DNA of 41,156 bases from an uncultured Bacilli bacterium (lineage in GTDB: Bacteria > Bacillota_I > Bacilli_A > Izemoplasmatales > UBA1188), in NCBI GenBank assembly GCA_905235635.1, contig CAJOMC010000010.1, forward strand, positions 1-41,156, in the 5' to 3' direction. The notes beneath the pieces are model-generated. The model was not told the origin of the DNA, did no database searches, and saw only the letters and a program-made list of their open reading frames with translations. The translations under genes and the position numbers were made by a program. Shown in pieces: positions 8,051-16,532 of the stretch (within the stretch, counting starts at the first letter, position 1; each line of letters begins with the position of its first letter).

Positions 8051-9766
8051 ATGAGAAAGAATATTTTTAAAATAATTAGATTAGTAGGTACATTATTATC
8101 TATCTTTAATAGTTTAATGTTTTTTGCCTTACGGCCATGTTGGAGCGGAATAAGTTCTACCCTAGGATATAAGGGTGAAGGAAATGAGATACTATATGTA
8201 TTACCTCTACTTATATGTATCCTTTTATTCTTAGTACTATTAAGTGATTTAATATTAAAGAAACTATTTGATAAAGAAGTAATACATATAATTTATCTTG
8301 CATTAGGTGTAGTATTCTTCATTGTGATTATGGTTGTAATCAAGCTTGGTGCTATCGACTATATGAGATTTGTATGGCCATATTTCTTTACTGAAGTATT
8401 ATATTTTGCCCTACTCTCTCTAATATATTTCATGTTGTTTATATATCCTAAAACTACTCTTCATGAGAATAAGATATTTAAATATGGAGTATTGGGTCTA
8501 TCAAGTTTAATTGTAGTTTTAGTATTATTAAATTTCTCAATCAATAGAATCACAGTTAAACCAGTTGTATATGCGGTTGAGGATAACTACCAAATAGTAT
8601 ATACATCTAATTCTAGCGCTCTTGCGTGGGTAGAAGTAGATAATGAATTATATTATGATACATACGCTGGAAGCACTAAAAAATACACTAAAATACATAA
8701 AATAGAACTTCCAATGACTGTGCTTGATAGCGCTAAAAAATATACCATCCACGCTCAAAGAACCATCTATGCAGGACCATTTGGTGCGTTCCTTGGAAAG
8801 GATTTAACGCTAACTCTCAACTTTAAACCAGTAGATAGTAGTGATGGTATACAGTATTTATCATTTAGTGATATTCACATGAATGATAAAAACACAATTA
8901 AAACCGCGTCTAAGGCAGAAGAATTTGATTTTTTAGTTCTTGCGGGCGATGCGATATCGGTTGTTGAGACATTTGATGATGCAAACTTTATGAATAAAGT
9001 TGCATATGAGATAACACGTGGTGAAAAACCAGTTGTATACGCAAGAGGTAATCACGACGTTAAAGGTAGATATGCAGAAGAACTTCACAAATTTACAGGT
9101 TCAAAGGGCGAATCATTCTACTATAATTTTTACTTTGACAATGTATATGGAATATGCCTAGATTTGGGAGAAGATCATGATGATGATTGGTGGGAATTCT
9201 ATAATACCGCTCATTATGATGATTATCGCGCAAAACAAATTGAATTCTTAGAAGACGAAATCTCAAAAAGAGAATTTGATAATTATAAATACCATTTAGT
9301 AGTTTGTCATATTCCTATCACGTTCGTTAATAATCGTAAAAACCATGAATATATTAAAAAAGAACTCACAACTCTTTTAAATCAAATGGATATTGATATG
9401 CTTATATGTGGTCACCAACACGACCTCATGATATTTGAACCAGAACTAGTTGAACCATTTACTCAATTAACCTATAACTCTAAATATAAAGCAAATAAAA
9501 CATATAAGGGATATCTAACCGATTTTAATTTCCCATCATTTATGGTAAGTAAACCTGGCTTTACATTTAGTGATGACCCAGGATTAAGTAAGGCAAAGAG
9601 CCAAATTGGCTTATATACTAGTGTTGATTTAGTTAATAATATTGAAGTATGTTACTACATTAATAGTAATGGTGAAAAGGTAGATGTAATGAATATGTTC
9701 TATGAAAAAGAATATGGTACTATTATTACCATAGATTTAGATACTAAGGTATTCACATCTAAGTAA
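8051..9766 (+). CDS. Membrane-anchored calcineurin-like metallophosphoesterase
   Basis: 571 residues. The first 170 or so hold about five hydrophobic segments, followed by a beta-rich linker resembling the Ig-like purple-acid-phosphatase N-domain (AVEDNYQIVYTSNSSALAWVE). The catalytic domain has the full metallophosphoesterase motif set: SDIHMN (about 271), LAGDAI (about 296), ARGNHD (about 331), CHIPI (about 419) and CGHQHD (about 455). All expected Asp, Asn and His metal ligands are present, so it should be active, probably outside the membrane given the layout. Substrate is unknown. It is the second gene of an operon with the alcohol dehydrogenase; AAGGA lies before the ATG. Confidence 0.85.
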   Translation: MRKNIFKIIRLVGTLLSIFNSLMFFALRPCWSGISSTLGYKGEGNEILYVLPLLICILLFLVLLSDLILKKLFDKEVIHIIYLALGVVFFIVIMVVIKLGAIDYMRFVWPYFFTEVLYFALLSLIYFMLFIYPKTTLHENKIFKYGVLGLSSLIVVLVLLNFSINRITVKPVVYAVEDNYQIVYTSNSSALAWVEVDNELYYDTYAGSTKKYTKIHKIELPMTVLDSAKKYTIHAQRTIYAGPFGAFLGKDLTLTLNFKPVDSSDGIQYLSFSDIHMNDKNTIKTASKAEEFDFLVLAGDAISVVETFDDANFMNKVAYEITRGEKPVVYARGNHDVKGRYAEELHKFTGSKGESFYYNFYFDNVYGICLDLGEDHDDDWWEFYNTAHYDDYRAKQIEFLEDEISKREFDNYKYHLVVCHIPITFVNNRKNHEYIKKELTTLLNQMDIDMLICGHQHDLMIFEPELVEPFTQLTYNSKYKANKTYKGYLTDFNFPSFMVSKPGFTFSDDPGLSKAKSQIGLYTSVDLVNNIEVCYYINSNGEKVDVMNMFYEKEYGTIITIDLDTKVFTSK

Positions 9767-9800
9767 CCATTATTCATAATTTTATACATTATTAAAACAA

Positions 9801-9844
9801 TAGGCTAACTTTCAAAACTACTATAGTAGATGGAAGTTAGCCTA
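9801..9844 (+). terminator. Hairpin after the phosphoesterase gene, likely terminator
   Basis: TAGGCTAACTT at 9801-9811 is the exact reverse complement of AAGTTAGCCTA at 9834-9844. The loop holds a smaller palindrome CTACTATAGTAG. The following sequence (ATTATTT) is a poor U-tract, so termination is likely but not certain. Confidence 0.6.
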
Positions 9845-9850
9845 ATTATT

Positions 9851-9859
9851 TGCTATAAT
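9851..9859 (+). promoter_or_regulatory. Extended -10 promoter giving a probably leaderless transcript
   Basis: TGCTATAAT is a perfect extended -10. The GTG start at 9866 is seven bases beyond it, where transcription would begin. No ribosome site fits between them. Confidence 0.55.
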
Positions 9860-9865
9860 AAATGA

Positions 9866-10222
9866 GTGAAAACTGATATTAATTATTTTGATTTCAAAAC
9901 TTTTGATGATATGTATAGTTGGTTTCTATCTAACGCCAATAAAGAAAAAGAAGTATTTGTTAGAATATCCAGGCAAAAAAGAGAAAAATGTATTGATGTA
10001 TTAAATTATATTGATGCAGTAAAGGCTGCCTTATGTTTTGGCTGGATTGATTCTACACTAAGAAATATAGATGGGGTACTTGTTCAAAGATTCTCTCCGA
10101 GAAGGATAAACTCTCATTGGACTGATACTAATATAGAACGATGCATAGAATTAGACCAAAAAGGATTAATGACACTAGATGGCAAAAAAGTATGCCCCCA
10201 CTTCAACAAAAATTTATTATAA
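9866..10222 (+). CDS. Short YdeI/OmdA-family protein
   Basis: 118 residues with the N-terminal YdeI-family signatures: DMYSWFLSNANKEKEVFVR, then YIDAVKAALCFGWIDS and QRFSPRRINSHWTDTNIER. Family members are usually near 190 residues with a second C-terminal domain; here the protein stops soon after KGLMTLDGKKVCP, and no continuation is found in the other frames. It may be a natural short form or a 3'-truncated gene. The family is loosely linked to bacteriocin resistance, but function is unproven. The start is GTG 9866: the overlapping ATG at 9862 is in another frame and stops after three codons. With the extended -10 immediately upstream, the mRNA is probably leaderless. Confidence 0.7.
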   Translation: MKTDINYFDFKTFDDMYSWFLSNANKEKEVFVRISRQKREKCIDVLNYIDAVKAALCFGWIDSTLRNIDGVLVQRFSPRRINSHWTDTNIERCIELDQKGLMTLDGKKVCPHFNKNLL

Positions 10223-10255
10223 TAAATATATTAATATATAGGAGGAATTATATTT

Positions 10256-10846
10256 ATGAAAGCTTTACGTACTATTCAAACACTATTTAAGATAGCACGC
10301 GTTATCTGCATTATCGTTTTTATTTGTGGAATAATTGGAGCCGCAAGTTGTGCACTCACTCTTTTAGTTGTTCCATCATTACCTGAAATAGAAGTTGAAG
10401 GTTTTAATTTTGAGGAATTATTGGCCGAAAATGGCCTTACAATGGGACTTATGTATGGTGCGCTTTCTGTCGCTATTCTAGGTTGTGTTCTAGCTATTGT
10501 TTTATCTAAATACACACAAAAATTCTGTGAAAAAGAACTAGAGATTGGTACACCATTTAATATGGATGTGGTTAAGAGAATGAGAAAACTCGCTTTATTC
10601 CAGATAATCGCATCAATTTCAGTTTCTTTTGTGTCAGGACTCGTAATGGGTATAATTGCTTCATTAGAGGGAATAGATTATAACTATGATATAAATATAC
10701 TCTCTACTATTGGCTTCGGTATATCCTTACTCATTCTTTCATTATTCTGTGAAGCAGGCATAGGTGATAGTGGTGCTCAACTACCTCAAAAGAATAAAGA
10801 AGTACTAGAAGCGTTTGATAAAGAAATAGACGTATTAAGCGATTAA
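10256..10846 (+). CDS. Small integral membrane protein, function unknown
   Basis: 196 residues with four predicted transmembrane segments: about 14-38, 66-87, 115-137 and 146-164. An acidic soluble loop (PEIEVEGFNFEELLAE) follows the first segment. No conserved motif is recognised; the arrangement is reminiscent of the DUF2975-type or other small four-helix families, without enough to assign it. GGAGG stands ten bases before the ATG. It lies 33 bases after the YdeI-like gene and is closed by a strong terminator. Confidence 0.65.
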   Translation: MKALRTIQTLFKIARVICIIVFICGIIGAASCALTLLVVPSLPEIEVEGFNFEELLAENGLTMGLMYGALSVAILGCVLAIVLSKYTQKFCEKELEIGTPFNMDVVKRMRKLALFQIIASISVSFVSGLVMGIIASLEGIDYNYDINILSTIGFGISLLILSLFCEAGIGDSGAQLPQKNKEVLEAFDKEIDVLSD

Positions 10847-10850
10847 TGAT

Positions 10851-10875
10851 TAAGGCCTTAAAAAAGGCCTTTTTC
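10851..10875 (+). terminator. Intrinsic terminator after the four-helix membrane protein gene
   Basis: TAAGGCCTT at 10851-10859 pairs with AAGGCCTT at 10864-10871, followed by TTTT. It begins five bases after the stop. Confidence 0.9.
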
Positions 10876-10972
10876 AATTATACAACTAAATTAATAGCTT
10901 ACTCTTATATTAATTTATATAGTTATTAAACTAATTATGTGAGAATAATAGTAGGTCAAAGGAGGAATTAAT

Positions 10973-12010
10973 ATGGATTTAGGACTTAAAATCAAACAAC
11001 TTAGACAAAAACATGGGTTTACCCAAGAAAGTCTTGCGTCTTTACTTGAGATATCATCTCAATCAATTTCAAAATGGGAAACCGGATTAACTCTACCTGA
11101 TATTTCACTGCTACCTAAACTATCTGAAATATTTGGTATAACAATTGATGAACTATTTGATTTATCGATTGACCAAAAACTATCAAGAATAGAGAACAAG
11201 TTAGATTTAACCGAAGAATTAAAATATAATGAATTCTCTGAGATTGAAAGCTACCTAAAAGTATTACTTGTTTCTAAGGATTATAAAAATAAAGCTTTAT
11301 ATACGCTTTCATATCTTTATTCGCATAGACTTATGGCTGATCAAAAGAGGATAAAAAAATATGCTTCTGAAGCAATTAAGCTAGAACCATCAATTAAAGA
11401 ATGTCAGTGGATGCTTGGAAAAGCCATAAGAGACAACTGTTGGGACTGGGATATGACTAACCATAATAGCTCTATCGAATTCTATAAAGAAGTAGTAAAT
11501 GAAAATAAAGATGTTTCACTACCATACTTCTATCTTATTGATAATTTAATCGCAGACCATAGAGCAGATGAGGCTGAACTATATCTTAAGGAACTTATTA
11601 GATTAAGACCTGAAAAGATAGTCATGATTGAATCCTATAAGGCAGGTATTGCCCTCGCAAGATATAATGAAAAAGAGGCTGATGAAATAATGGCAAATCT
11701 TGAAAAGAACCATATTGATGAAGATGGTTGTTATTTTGAGATAGCTCAATATTACGCAAAGAAAGGTGAATTTCTTAAAGCAATTCCGTATTATGAAAAG
11801 TCATTTGAGACTACTAAAAGAAGGCCTAGATTTATTGATGAATTATTAAGCATAGAAACAATATATGAAATCTTAGGTGATTATAAGAAACAACTTGAGA
11901 CTGTGGATAGAATCATAGAATGTAATAAAACAGAATGGAATATGACGGAAGAAGTAGAGCTTAAAGATATGGAGATGAAGCGACTTGCTCTTCTAGATAA
12001 AATTAAATAG
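10973..12010 (+). CDS. XRE-family regulator with TPR-like C-terminal region
   Basis: 345 residues. Residues 1-60 form a classical HTH_3 domain (LGLKIKQLRQKHGFTQESLA, ISSQSISKWETGLTLPDISLLPKLSEIFGITIDELF). The rest is all-helical with tetratricopeptide-like repeats, for example LYTLSYLYSHRLMADQ, CYFEIAQYYAKKGEFLKAIPYYEKSF and AIRDNCWDWDMTNHNSSIEFYKEV. XRE-TPR proteins often sense peptides or act as metabolic or virulence regulators in Bacillota; the signal here is unknown. AAAGGAGG precedes the ATG by eight bases. It is monocistronic, with its own terminator. The upstream membrane protein gene is already terminated, so there is no evidence they share a transcript. Confidence 0.8.
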   Translation: MDLGLKIKQLRQKHGFTQESLASLLEISSQSISKWETGLTLPDISLLPKLSEIFGITIDELFDLSIDQKLSRIENKLDLTEELKYNEFSEIESYLKVLLVSKDYKNKALYTLSYLYSHRLMADQKRIKKYASEAIKLEPSIKECQWMLGKAIRDNCWDWDMTNHNSSIEFYKEVVNENKDVSLPYFYLIDNLIADHRADEAELYLKELIRLRPEKIVMIESYKAGIALARYNEKEADEIMANLEKNHIDEDGCYFEIAQYYAKKGEFLKAIPYYEKSFETTKRRPRFIDELLSIETIYEILGDYKKQLETVDRIIECNKTEWNMTEEVELKDMEMKRLALLDKIK

Positions 12011-12046
12011 TGGGTTGGCACTAAAGTGTCATCCCACGATTTTTCT
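12011..12046 (+). terminator. Intrinsic terminator after the XRE-TPR gene
   Basis: TGGGTTGGCAC at 12011-12021 pairs with GTGTCATCCCA at 12026-12036, with one mismatch and one G-T pair. A T-rich tail follows at 12040-12049. Confidence 0.85.
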
Positions 12047-12569
12047 TTTAAAAAGTCAAATCAGTCAATAAAGAGAAATATATTTTCATTAATAGTAAAG
12101 TCCTTATGCCATATTTTTTTCTCGCAGCTTTTATAAATTCTATAGTAATAATTTTACAAATGTACATAGTTATTTAAAAGTTATAAAGCCATATTAAGCG
12201 TCAAAAATAATATCTTTCCATCATAAACAAAGCTTTTACAATAAATTTATTTTTACCCTGTAAGATATATACCATACCAATATGTTTTTATTATTCAGCA
12301 CCATAATATTTTATATGATAAAACATAGGGAAGGCGCTATTTTTGGCGATTTAATACTATTCATATATCTATCTTTCTATACAAAATAATTTGATACTAA
12401 TAAGCAAGATTTCTTCATCCATGCTATGGCTCTATATGTTATTTCTTTTAATCATCTGAGTGTATAGGGTTGTATAATTGATTGCCCTTATGGTTTTTGT
12501 GATATAGGAATTATCGATCTTGAAGAATGTTACAATATTGATAAGATAGTACTAGTCTTTTTAATTAAG

Positions 12570-12594
12570 TTGTATTAAACTATAGTTAATACAA
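12570..12594. repeat. Inverted repeat, possible operator or RNA hairpin
   Basis: TTGTATTAA (12570-12578) and TTAATACAA (12586-12594) are exact reverse complements around a 7-base loop ACTATAG. It lies about 60 bases before the orphan terminator. Confidence 0.6.
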
Positions 12595-12652
12595 AAAATT
12601 AGGATGTATTTCTAAGTGAAATATAGCTGTAACATGTGTCAAATTAGAGGTT

Positions 12653-12679
12653 AAACAATCCGTTTTCGGATTGTTTTTT
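12653..12679 (+). terminator. Orphan intrinsic terminator upstream of gdpP-rplI
   Basis: AAACAATCCG (12653-12662) pairs perfectly with CGGATTGTTT (12667-12676) around TTTT, followed by a T tract. The preceding gene already has its own terminator 610 bases upstream, so this one must end an untranslated transcript or attenuate the gdpP operon. Confidence 0.85.
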
Positions 12680-12721
12680 ACTATATTTTATAGTATATTA
12701 ATATAACTAAAGGAGAAAATT

Positions 12722-15160
12722 ATGAAGAAAAGGCTAATTGCAGGTATATTAATATGTTGCTTATTTGCTGGAGCTTATCTACTAGCTTATATTTTCTTAT
12801 TCCCAAGCAGCATGAAAACTTTTTTATACCTTGTACCATTATTTGTATTTGCGCTTGTAATAATCATCCTTTTAACATGTCTTTTTGTTTCTTCTAGCTA
12901 TATGAAGGAACGTTCAAACTTAAGGAAACAAATTAAAGTTAAAGATGAACTCTTAGATGCTTTAAAAAATAATAATGAGATTGTTAGTGAATCACTTCCT
13001 GTAGGTGTTCTAGTATATAGTCCTAGTTACTCTATTACATATGCTAATGAATTTGCTAAAAATGTTTTCCAGAGCAAACTTCTAGGTAAGGATATATCAA
13101 GGATTAGTAATGAACTATATCATAATATTGTCTTAAAAAAACCATCATATGTTATTGATGTTTATGGGAAAAAGATTAATGTTATTCCACAGTATGAAAA
13201 ACATATGGTTTATCTATTTGATGTAACAAAAGCATATTCAATAGAGACAAAACATGAACTTGATATTCCGTGCTTAATGATTGTTTCTCTTGATAATACT
13301 AAGGTTTTAGAAGATACAAGTATTCAAGAAAGAAACAACGTTCTAACAAAATATTATCTCGCCATTGAAAAGTGGGCTAAGAGTTATGGCGCATATTCTA
13401 TATCAAATGAAGTAATTAAACAAACCTTTATTATAAAGAAGGGCAATTTAACAAGAGTCGAGAATGATAATTTCTCTATCATTCAAGACATTAACTCTAT
13501 ATCTCAGGCAGAGCAAAAGCCTATTACTATATCAATAGGTGTTGGTCTTGATGATGATGACTATTCGAACATGTATAAATATGCTCAAAGAGCACTTGAT
13601 ATAGTCCAAAAGCGTGGTGGTAACCAAGCTGTCATCTATGATGGAATCACCGAAACACCATTCGGTGGTGATAAAAGAACTTATGAAAGGTATTCATCTC
13701 TAGAAGTTCTTAAATATGCGAATCAACTATATTCCCTAATTAAAGAGGCATCTAGCGTAATAGTTATGCCACATTCAATGACTGATGCGGATGCAATAGG
13801 TAGTGCCCTTGGTGTTAGAGAACTTGCGGAAAGACTTGGTACACCAGCCAAGGTATTTCTAAATTATAATGACGTTGATCAAACGGTTGAACAAATGGTT
13901 AGAAATAGTGCAACCGACTACATTAAATTAAGACAAGATATCGCAACTGAAGCCAATTATGTAGACTTCTTTAAGGGTAGAACCCTTCTTATTATGGTTG
14001 ATCATCACGAGAAGACTAGATCAGTATCGCAATCTCCATATAAACTTGCAAATAAGATTGCGATAATCGACCACCATAGGCTTGAAGGTGTCTTAGATGT
14101 TGAAACTAATCTACTATATGTTGACCCTAACTCATCAAGCACCGTAGAGTTAGTTGCTGAATTAATCTCGCTTTCACCAGTTGAAGTGACATTTCCTGTA
14201 TTTATTTCAACAATCATGTTTGTTGGTATGTTAATTGATACTCAGAATTTTGCCTCACACACATCAGATAAAACATTCTATATCGCGGGTCTTTTAACTG
14301 GTGGTGGTGCTGATCCATACAAGGCTAAACTATATTTAAGAGAAACTCTCGAAGAACAAAATAAGAGATTAAATGTTTTATTAAAGGCTGAAAAACCATT
14401 CGAGAATGTTCGTATCATTTCTATGGATGGAAAACAGGCCAAAGAAGATTTATCAAAGGCGGCAGAAGTTTTACTTAATAGCGAAAAAGGCGTAGTAGCA
14501 GTATTTGCGATAGGACAGCTTGATGATTCATCAGTTGGTATATCCGCAAGAAGCGATGGCTCATTTAATGTTGCCCGTATAATGAAAGACCTAGGTGGTG
14601 GTGGACACTTTAGTGCCGCTGCAACTCAATTACCTAAAACAACAGTTAAAGCAGTTAAAGAGGAACTGCTTGTCACACTAAAAGATGAAATAAAAGGAGA
14701 AGGCCAGACAATGAAAGTTATTCTAGTTAAAGATGTTAAGAAAAAAGGTAAGAAAGGAGAAACAATTGATGTTACTCCAGGATATGCTAACTTCCTTTTA
14801 TCACAAGGATTTGCAATTGAAGCTAACCCATCTAATATGGCGGCATTAGAAGAAGAGAAGCAAAGACAAGAGCAACAAGCTTTTGAAGAGATAGAAGTTG
14901 CTAAGAAGATTAAAAAGAGTCTTGACGGCTTATCTGTAACTATATCTGTTAAGACGGGTGAAAAGGGCAAAATCTATGGTTCTATCACAAATGCCCATAT
15001 TGCTCAACAACTCAAAAAACAATTCGATATCGATATTGACAAAAAGAAAATCGTAGTTAATGAAGACAAGATTACATCTTTAGGCACTTATCCTGTAACT
15101 GCTAAGCTTCAAAAAGATGTACAAGCTAAATTCAATATTGATATAGTGGAGGAAAAATAA
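12722..15160 (+). CDS. gdpP-rplI: GdpP-type c-di-AMP phosphodiesterase fused to ribosomal protein L9
   Basis: 812 residues. Residues 1-60 hold two transmembrane helices; about 85-155 is a PAS-like domain; about 175-310 is a degenerate GGDEF domain (no GGDEF motif, ending [11 protein letters not shown]). The DHH domain has [10 protein letters not shown] near 350 and MVDHHEK and IDHHRLEG at about 424 and 447. DHHA1 ends in [10 protein letters not shown] near 623. This part should hydrolyse c-di-AMP. From Met664 the frame continues without a stop into a complete L9 ([20 protein letters not shown], then [13 protein letters not shown], coiled linker, C-domain). In most Bacillota gdpP and rplI are adjacent separate genes. 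An internal AAAGGAG at 14693-14699 and GAAGG at 14699-14703 precede the ATG at 14711, so free L9 may also be made by internal initiation. The operon continues into dnaB. Confidence 0.9.
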   Translation: MKKRLIAGILICCLFAGAYLLAYIFLFPSSMKTFLYLVPLFVFALVIIILLTCLFVSSSYMKERSNLRKQIKVKDELLDALKNNNEIVSESLPVGVLVYSPSYSITYANEFAKNVFQSKLLGKDISRISNELYHNIVLKKPSYVIDVYGKKINVIPQYEKHMVYLFDVTKAYSIETKHELDIPCLMIVSLDNTKVLEDTSIQERNNVLTKYYLAIEKWAKSYGAYSISNEVIKQTFIIKKGNLTRVENDNFSIIQDINSISQAEQKPITISIGVGLDDDDYSNMYKYAQRALDIVQKRGGNQAVIYDGITETPFGGDKRTYERYSSLEVLKYANQLYSLIKEASSVIVMPHSMTDADAIGSALGVRELAERLGTPAKVFLNYNDVDQTVEQMVRNSATDYIKLRQDIATEANYVDFFKGRTLLIMVDHHEKTRSVSQSPYKLANKIAIIDHHRLEGVLDVETNLLYVDPNSSSTVELVAELISLSPVEVTFPVFISTIMFVGMLIDTQNFASHTSDKTFYIAGLLTGGGADPYKAKLYLRETLEEQNKRLNVLLKAEKPFENVRIISMDGKQAKEDLSKAAEVLLNSEKGVVAVFAIGQLDDSSVGISARSDGSFNVARIMKDLGGGGHFSAAATQLPKTTVKAVKEELLVTLKDEIKGEGQTMKVILVKDVKKKGKKGETIDVTPGYANFLLSQGFAIEANPSNMAALEEEKQRQEQQAFEEIEVAKKIKKSLDGLSVTISVKTGEKGKIYGSITNAHIAQQLKKQFDIDIDKKKIVVNEDKITSLGTYPVTAKLQKDVQAKFNIDIVEEK
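14693..14713 (+). promoter_or_regulatory. Internal ribosome site and ATG for free L9
   Basis: AAAGGAGAAGG at 14693-14703 stands seven bases before ATG 14711-14713, the first codon of the L9 part of the fused frame. The encoded residues at this spot (KGEGQ) have no evident domain role, so the purine run may be kept for ribosome binding. Confidence 0.6.
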
Positions 15161-15161
15161 G

Positions 15162-16532
15162 ATGCCAACTGAAAAAGTATTAGCTTCACGTGATGCCGAA
15201 CAAGCCGTTATCGGTTCAGTGTTTTATGATGAATCAACTATTAAATATTTATCAGATAAGATAAAAGTGGATGACTTTTATTATTTAAGACATCAAATAA
15301 TCTTCAATGCAATGACTGATCTTTTCAAAAGAAAGATTCCAATTGATTCAACAACTCTAATTGCTGAACTTGAAGATAAAGGCAAACTTCCTGATTGTGG
15401 TGGCCCAGAATACATTGTTGAACTAGCACAAAGCGTCCCATCCACTGCAAACCTTGAAACATATGTTGATATAGTAATTGATAAAGCTATTGAAAGAAGA
15501 ATCGTTGCGACCTGTAATGATATCATTAAAGATACAACTACAAGTGATATTTCTGATAGTAAAGCATTCCTTGATAATGTAGAAAAAAGAATCTACAAAG
15601 TAACAAGTGAAAGGACAACGCGCGGTCTTATTTCTGCTAACTCTATCCTTGAACATGCAAGAGATATGATAGAAGAATCATCTCGTAGAGAATTTACAGG
15701 TGTTACAGGCCTTAATACAGGTTTTACCGATTTAAACAGAATTACTATGGGTTTTCATGGTTCAGAATTAATAATCCTTGCAGCTCGTCCATCAATGGGT
15801 AAAACAGCTCTAGCACTTAACATCGCAACAAACATCGCAAGGCAAAAAGAAAAACCATATGTTGCATTCTTCTCACTAGAAATGTCGCTTGAACAACTTG
15901 CCTATCGTTTAATATCCGCTGTTTCAAGAATCAACCAAAATGTTTTAACAACCGGTAGATTAAACAATGAAAATGATTGGGGTAAAGTTAACTTTGCGAT
16001 AGATAAACTAGCGGAGTGTAACCTTTTATTTGACGATTCTGGTGCAACAAGTGTAGAGGATGTAAGATCAATCTGTAGAAAGAAAAAGGCAGAGGGACAA
16101 CTTGATTTAGTTGTGATTGACTATCTACAACTTTTAAGTTCAAGAACTTCATCTAGGGGAAGTGGTGATAATAGAGCTAATGAGATTAGAGAAATATCTC
16201 AGGGATTAAAGGCGATGGCTAGAGAATTAAATGTTCCAGTTCTTGCCTTATCACAACTTTCAAGAAAGGTTGATGAAAGGTCAGATCATATGCCTATTAT
16301 GAGTGACTTAAGAGAATCAGGCTCTATTGAACAAGATGCCGATATGGTTATCCTTTTCTACAGAGATGAGTATTATACAAAAGATAAATGCGAGAAAAAG
16401 GGTGTCGCTGATGTATCGGTTGCAAAGAACCGTAATGGTATGATTGGTCAATTCCAATTATTATTCCAAAAAGAATGCACTGCATTTGATAACTTAGATA
16501 ACAATACAAATATGGAAGATTTAGCTATATGA
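15162..16532 (+). CDS. dnaB: Replicative DNA helicase DnaB
   Basis: Hexameric ATPase that unwinds DNA at the replication fork. The 456-residue protein has the N-terminal DnaB domain (AEQAVIGSVFYDESTIKYL, residues 13-30), a linker helix, and a RecA-like core with Walker A ARPSMGKTALAL (about 208-219), FSLEMS, Walker B LDLVVIDYLQLL and the conserved SQLSRKVDERSDHMPIMSDLRESGSIEQDAD stretch (in pieces here: SQLSRKVDER and DLRESGSIEQDAD). Standard length. It starts one base after the gdpP-rplI stop with GGAGG just upstream inside that gene, and its TGA overlaps the prfA start (ATGA). The neighbourhood GdpP, L9, DnaB is the conserved Bacillota order. Confidence 0.97.
   Translation: MPTEKVLASRDAEQAVIGSVFYDESTIKYLSDKIKVDDFYYLRHQIIFNAMTDLFKRKIPIDSTTLIAELEDKGKLPDCGGPEYIVELAQSVPSTANLETYVDIVIDKAIERRIVATCNDIIKDTTTSDISDSKAFLDNVEKRIYKVTSERTTRGLISANSILEHARDMIEESSRREFTGVTGLNTGFTDLNRITMGFHGSELIILAARPSMGKTALALNIATNIARQKEKPYVAFFSLEMSLEQLAYRLISAVSRINQNVLTTGRLNNENDWGKVNFAIDKLAECNLLFDDSGATSVEDVRSICRKKKAEGQLDLVVIDYLQLLSSRTSSRGSGDNRANEIREISQGLKAMARELNVPVLALSQLSRKVDERSDHMPIMSDLRESGSIEQDADMVILFYRDEYYTKDKCEKKGVADVSVAKNRNGMIGQFQLLFQKECTAFDNLDNNTNMEDLAI

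Larger units (their letters stand above)
12047..12721. other. 675-base stretch without a recognisable gene
   Basis: No credible coding frame is visible on either strand and no known RNA family is recognised. Contents seen: an inverted repeat (12570-12594), an orphan intrinsic terminator (12653-12679), a small palindrome ACTATATTTTATAGT (12680-12694) and the ribosome site AAAGGAG of the next gene. A weak promoter-like pair TTGAAG (12520-12525) and TAAGAT (12542-12547), with a 16-base spacer, could drive a transcript of about 125 bases ending at the terminator. Confidence 0.6.

Noticed and set aside
12047-12721. Possible known structured RNA (6S, SRP, riboswitch such as the c-di-AMP type) in the gene-free stretch.
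   Set aside because: No conserved core of any of these families could be recognised by eye; only the terminator and the inverted repeat are clear.
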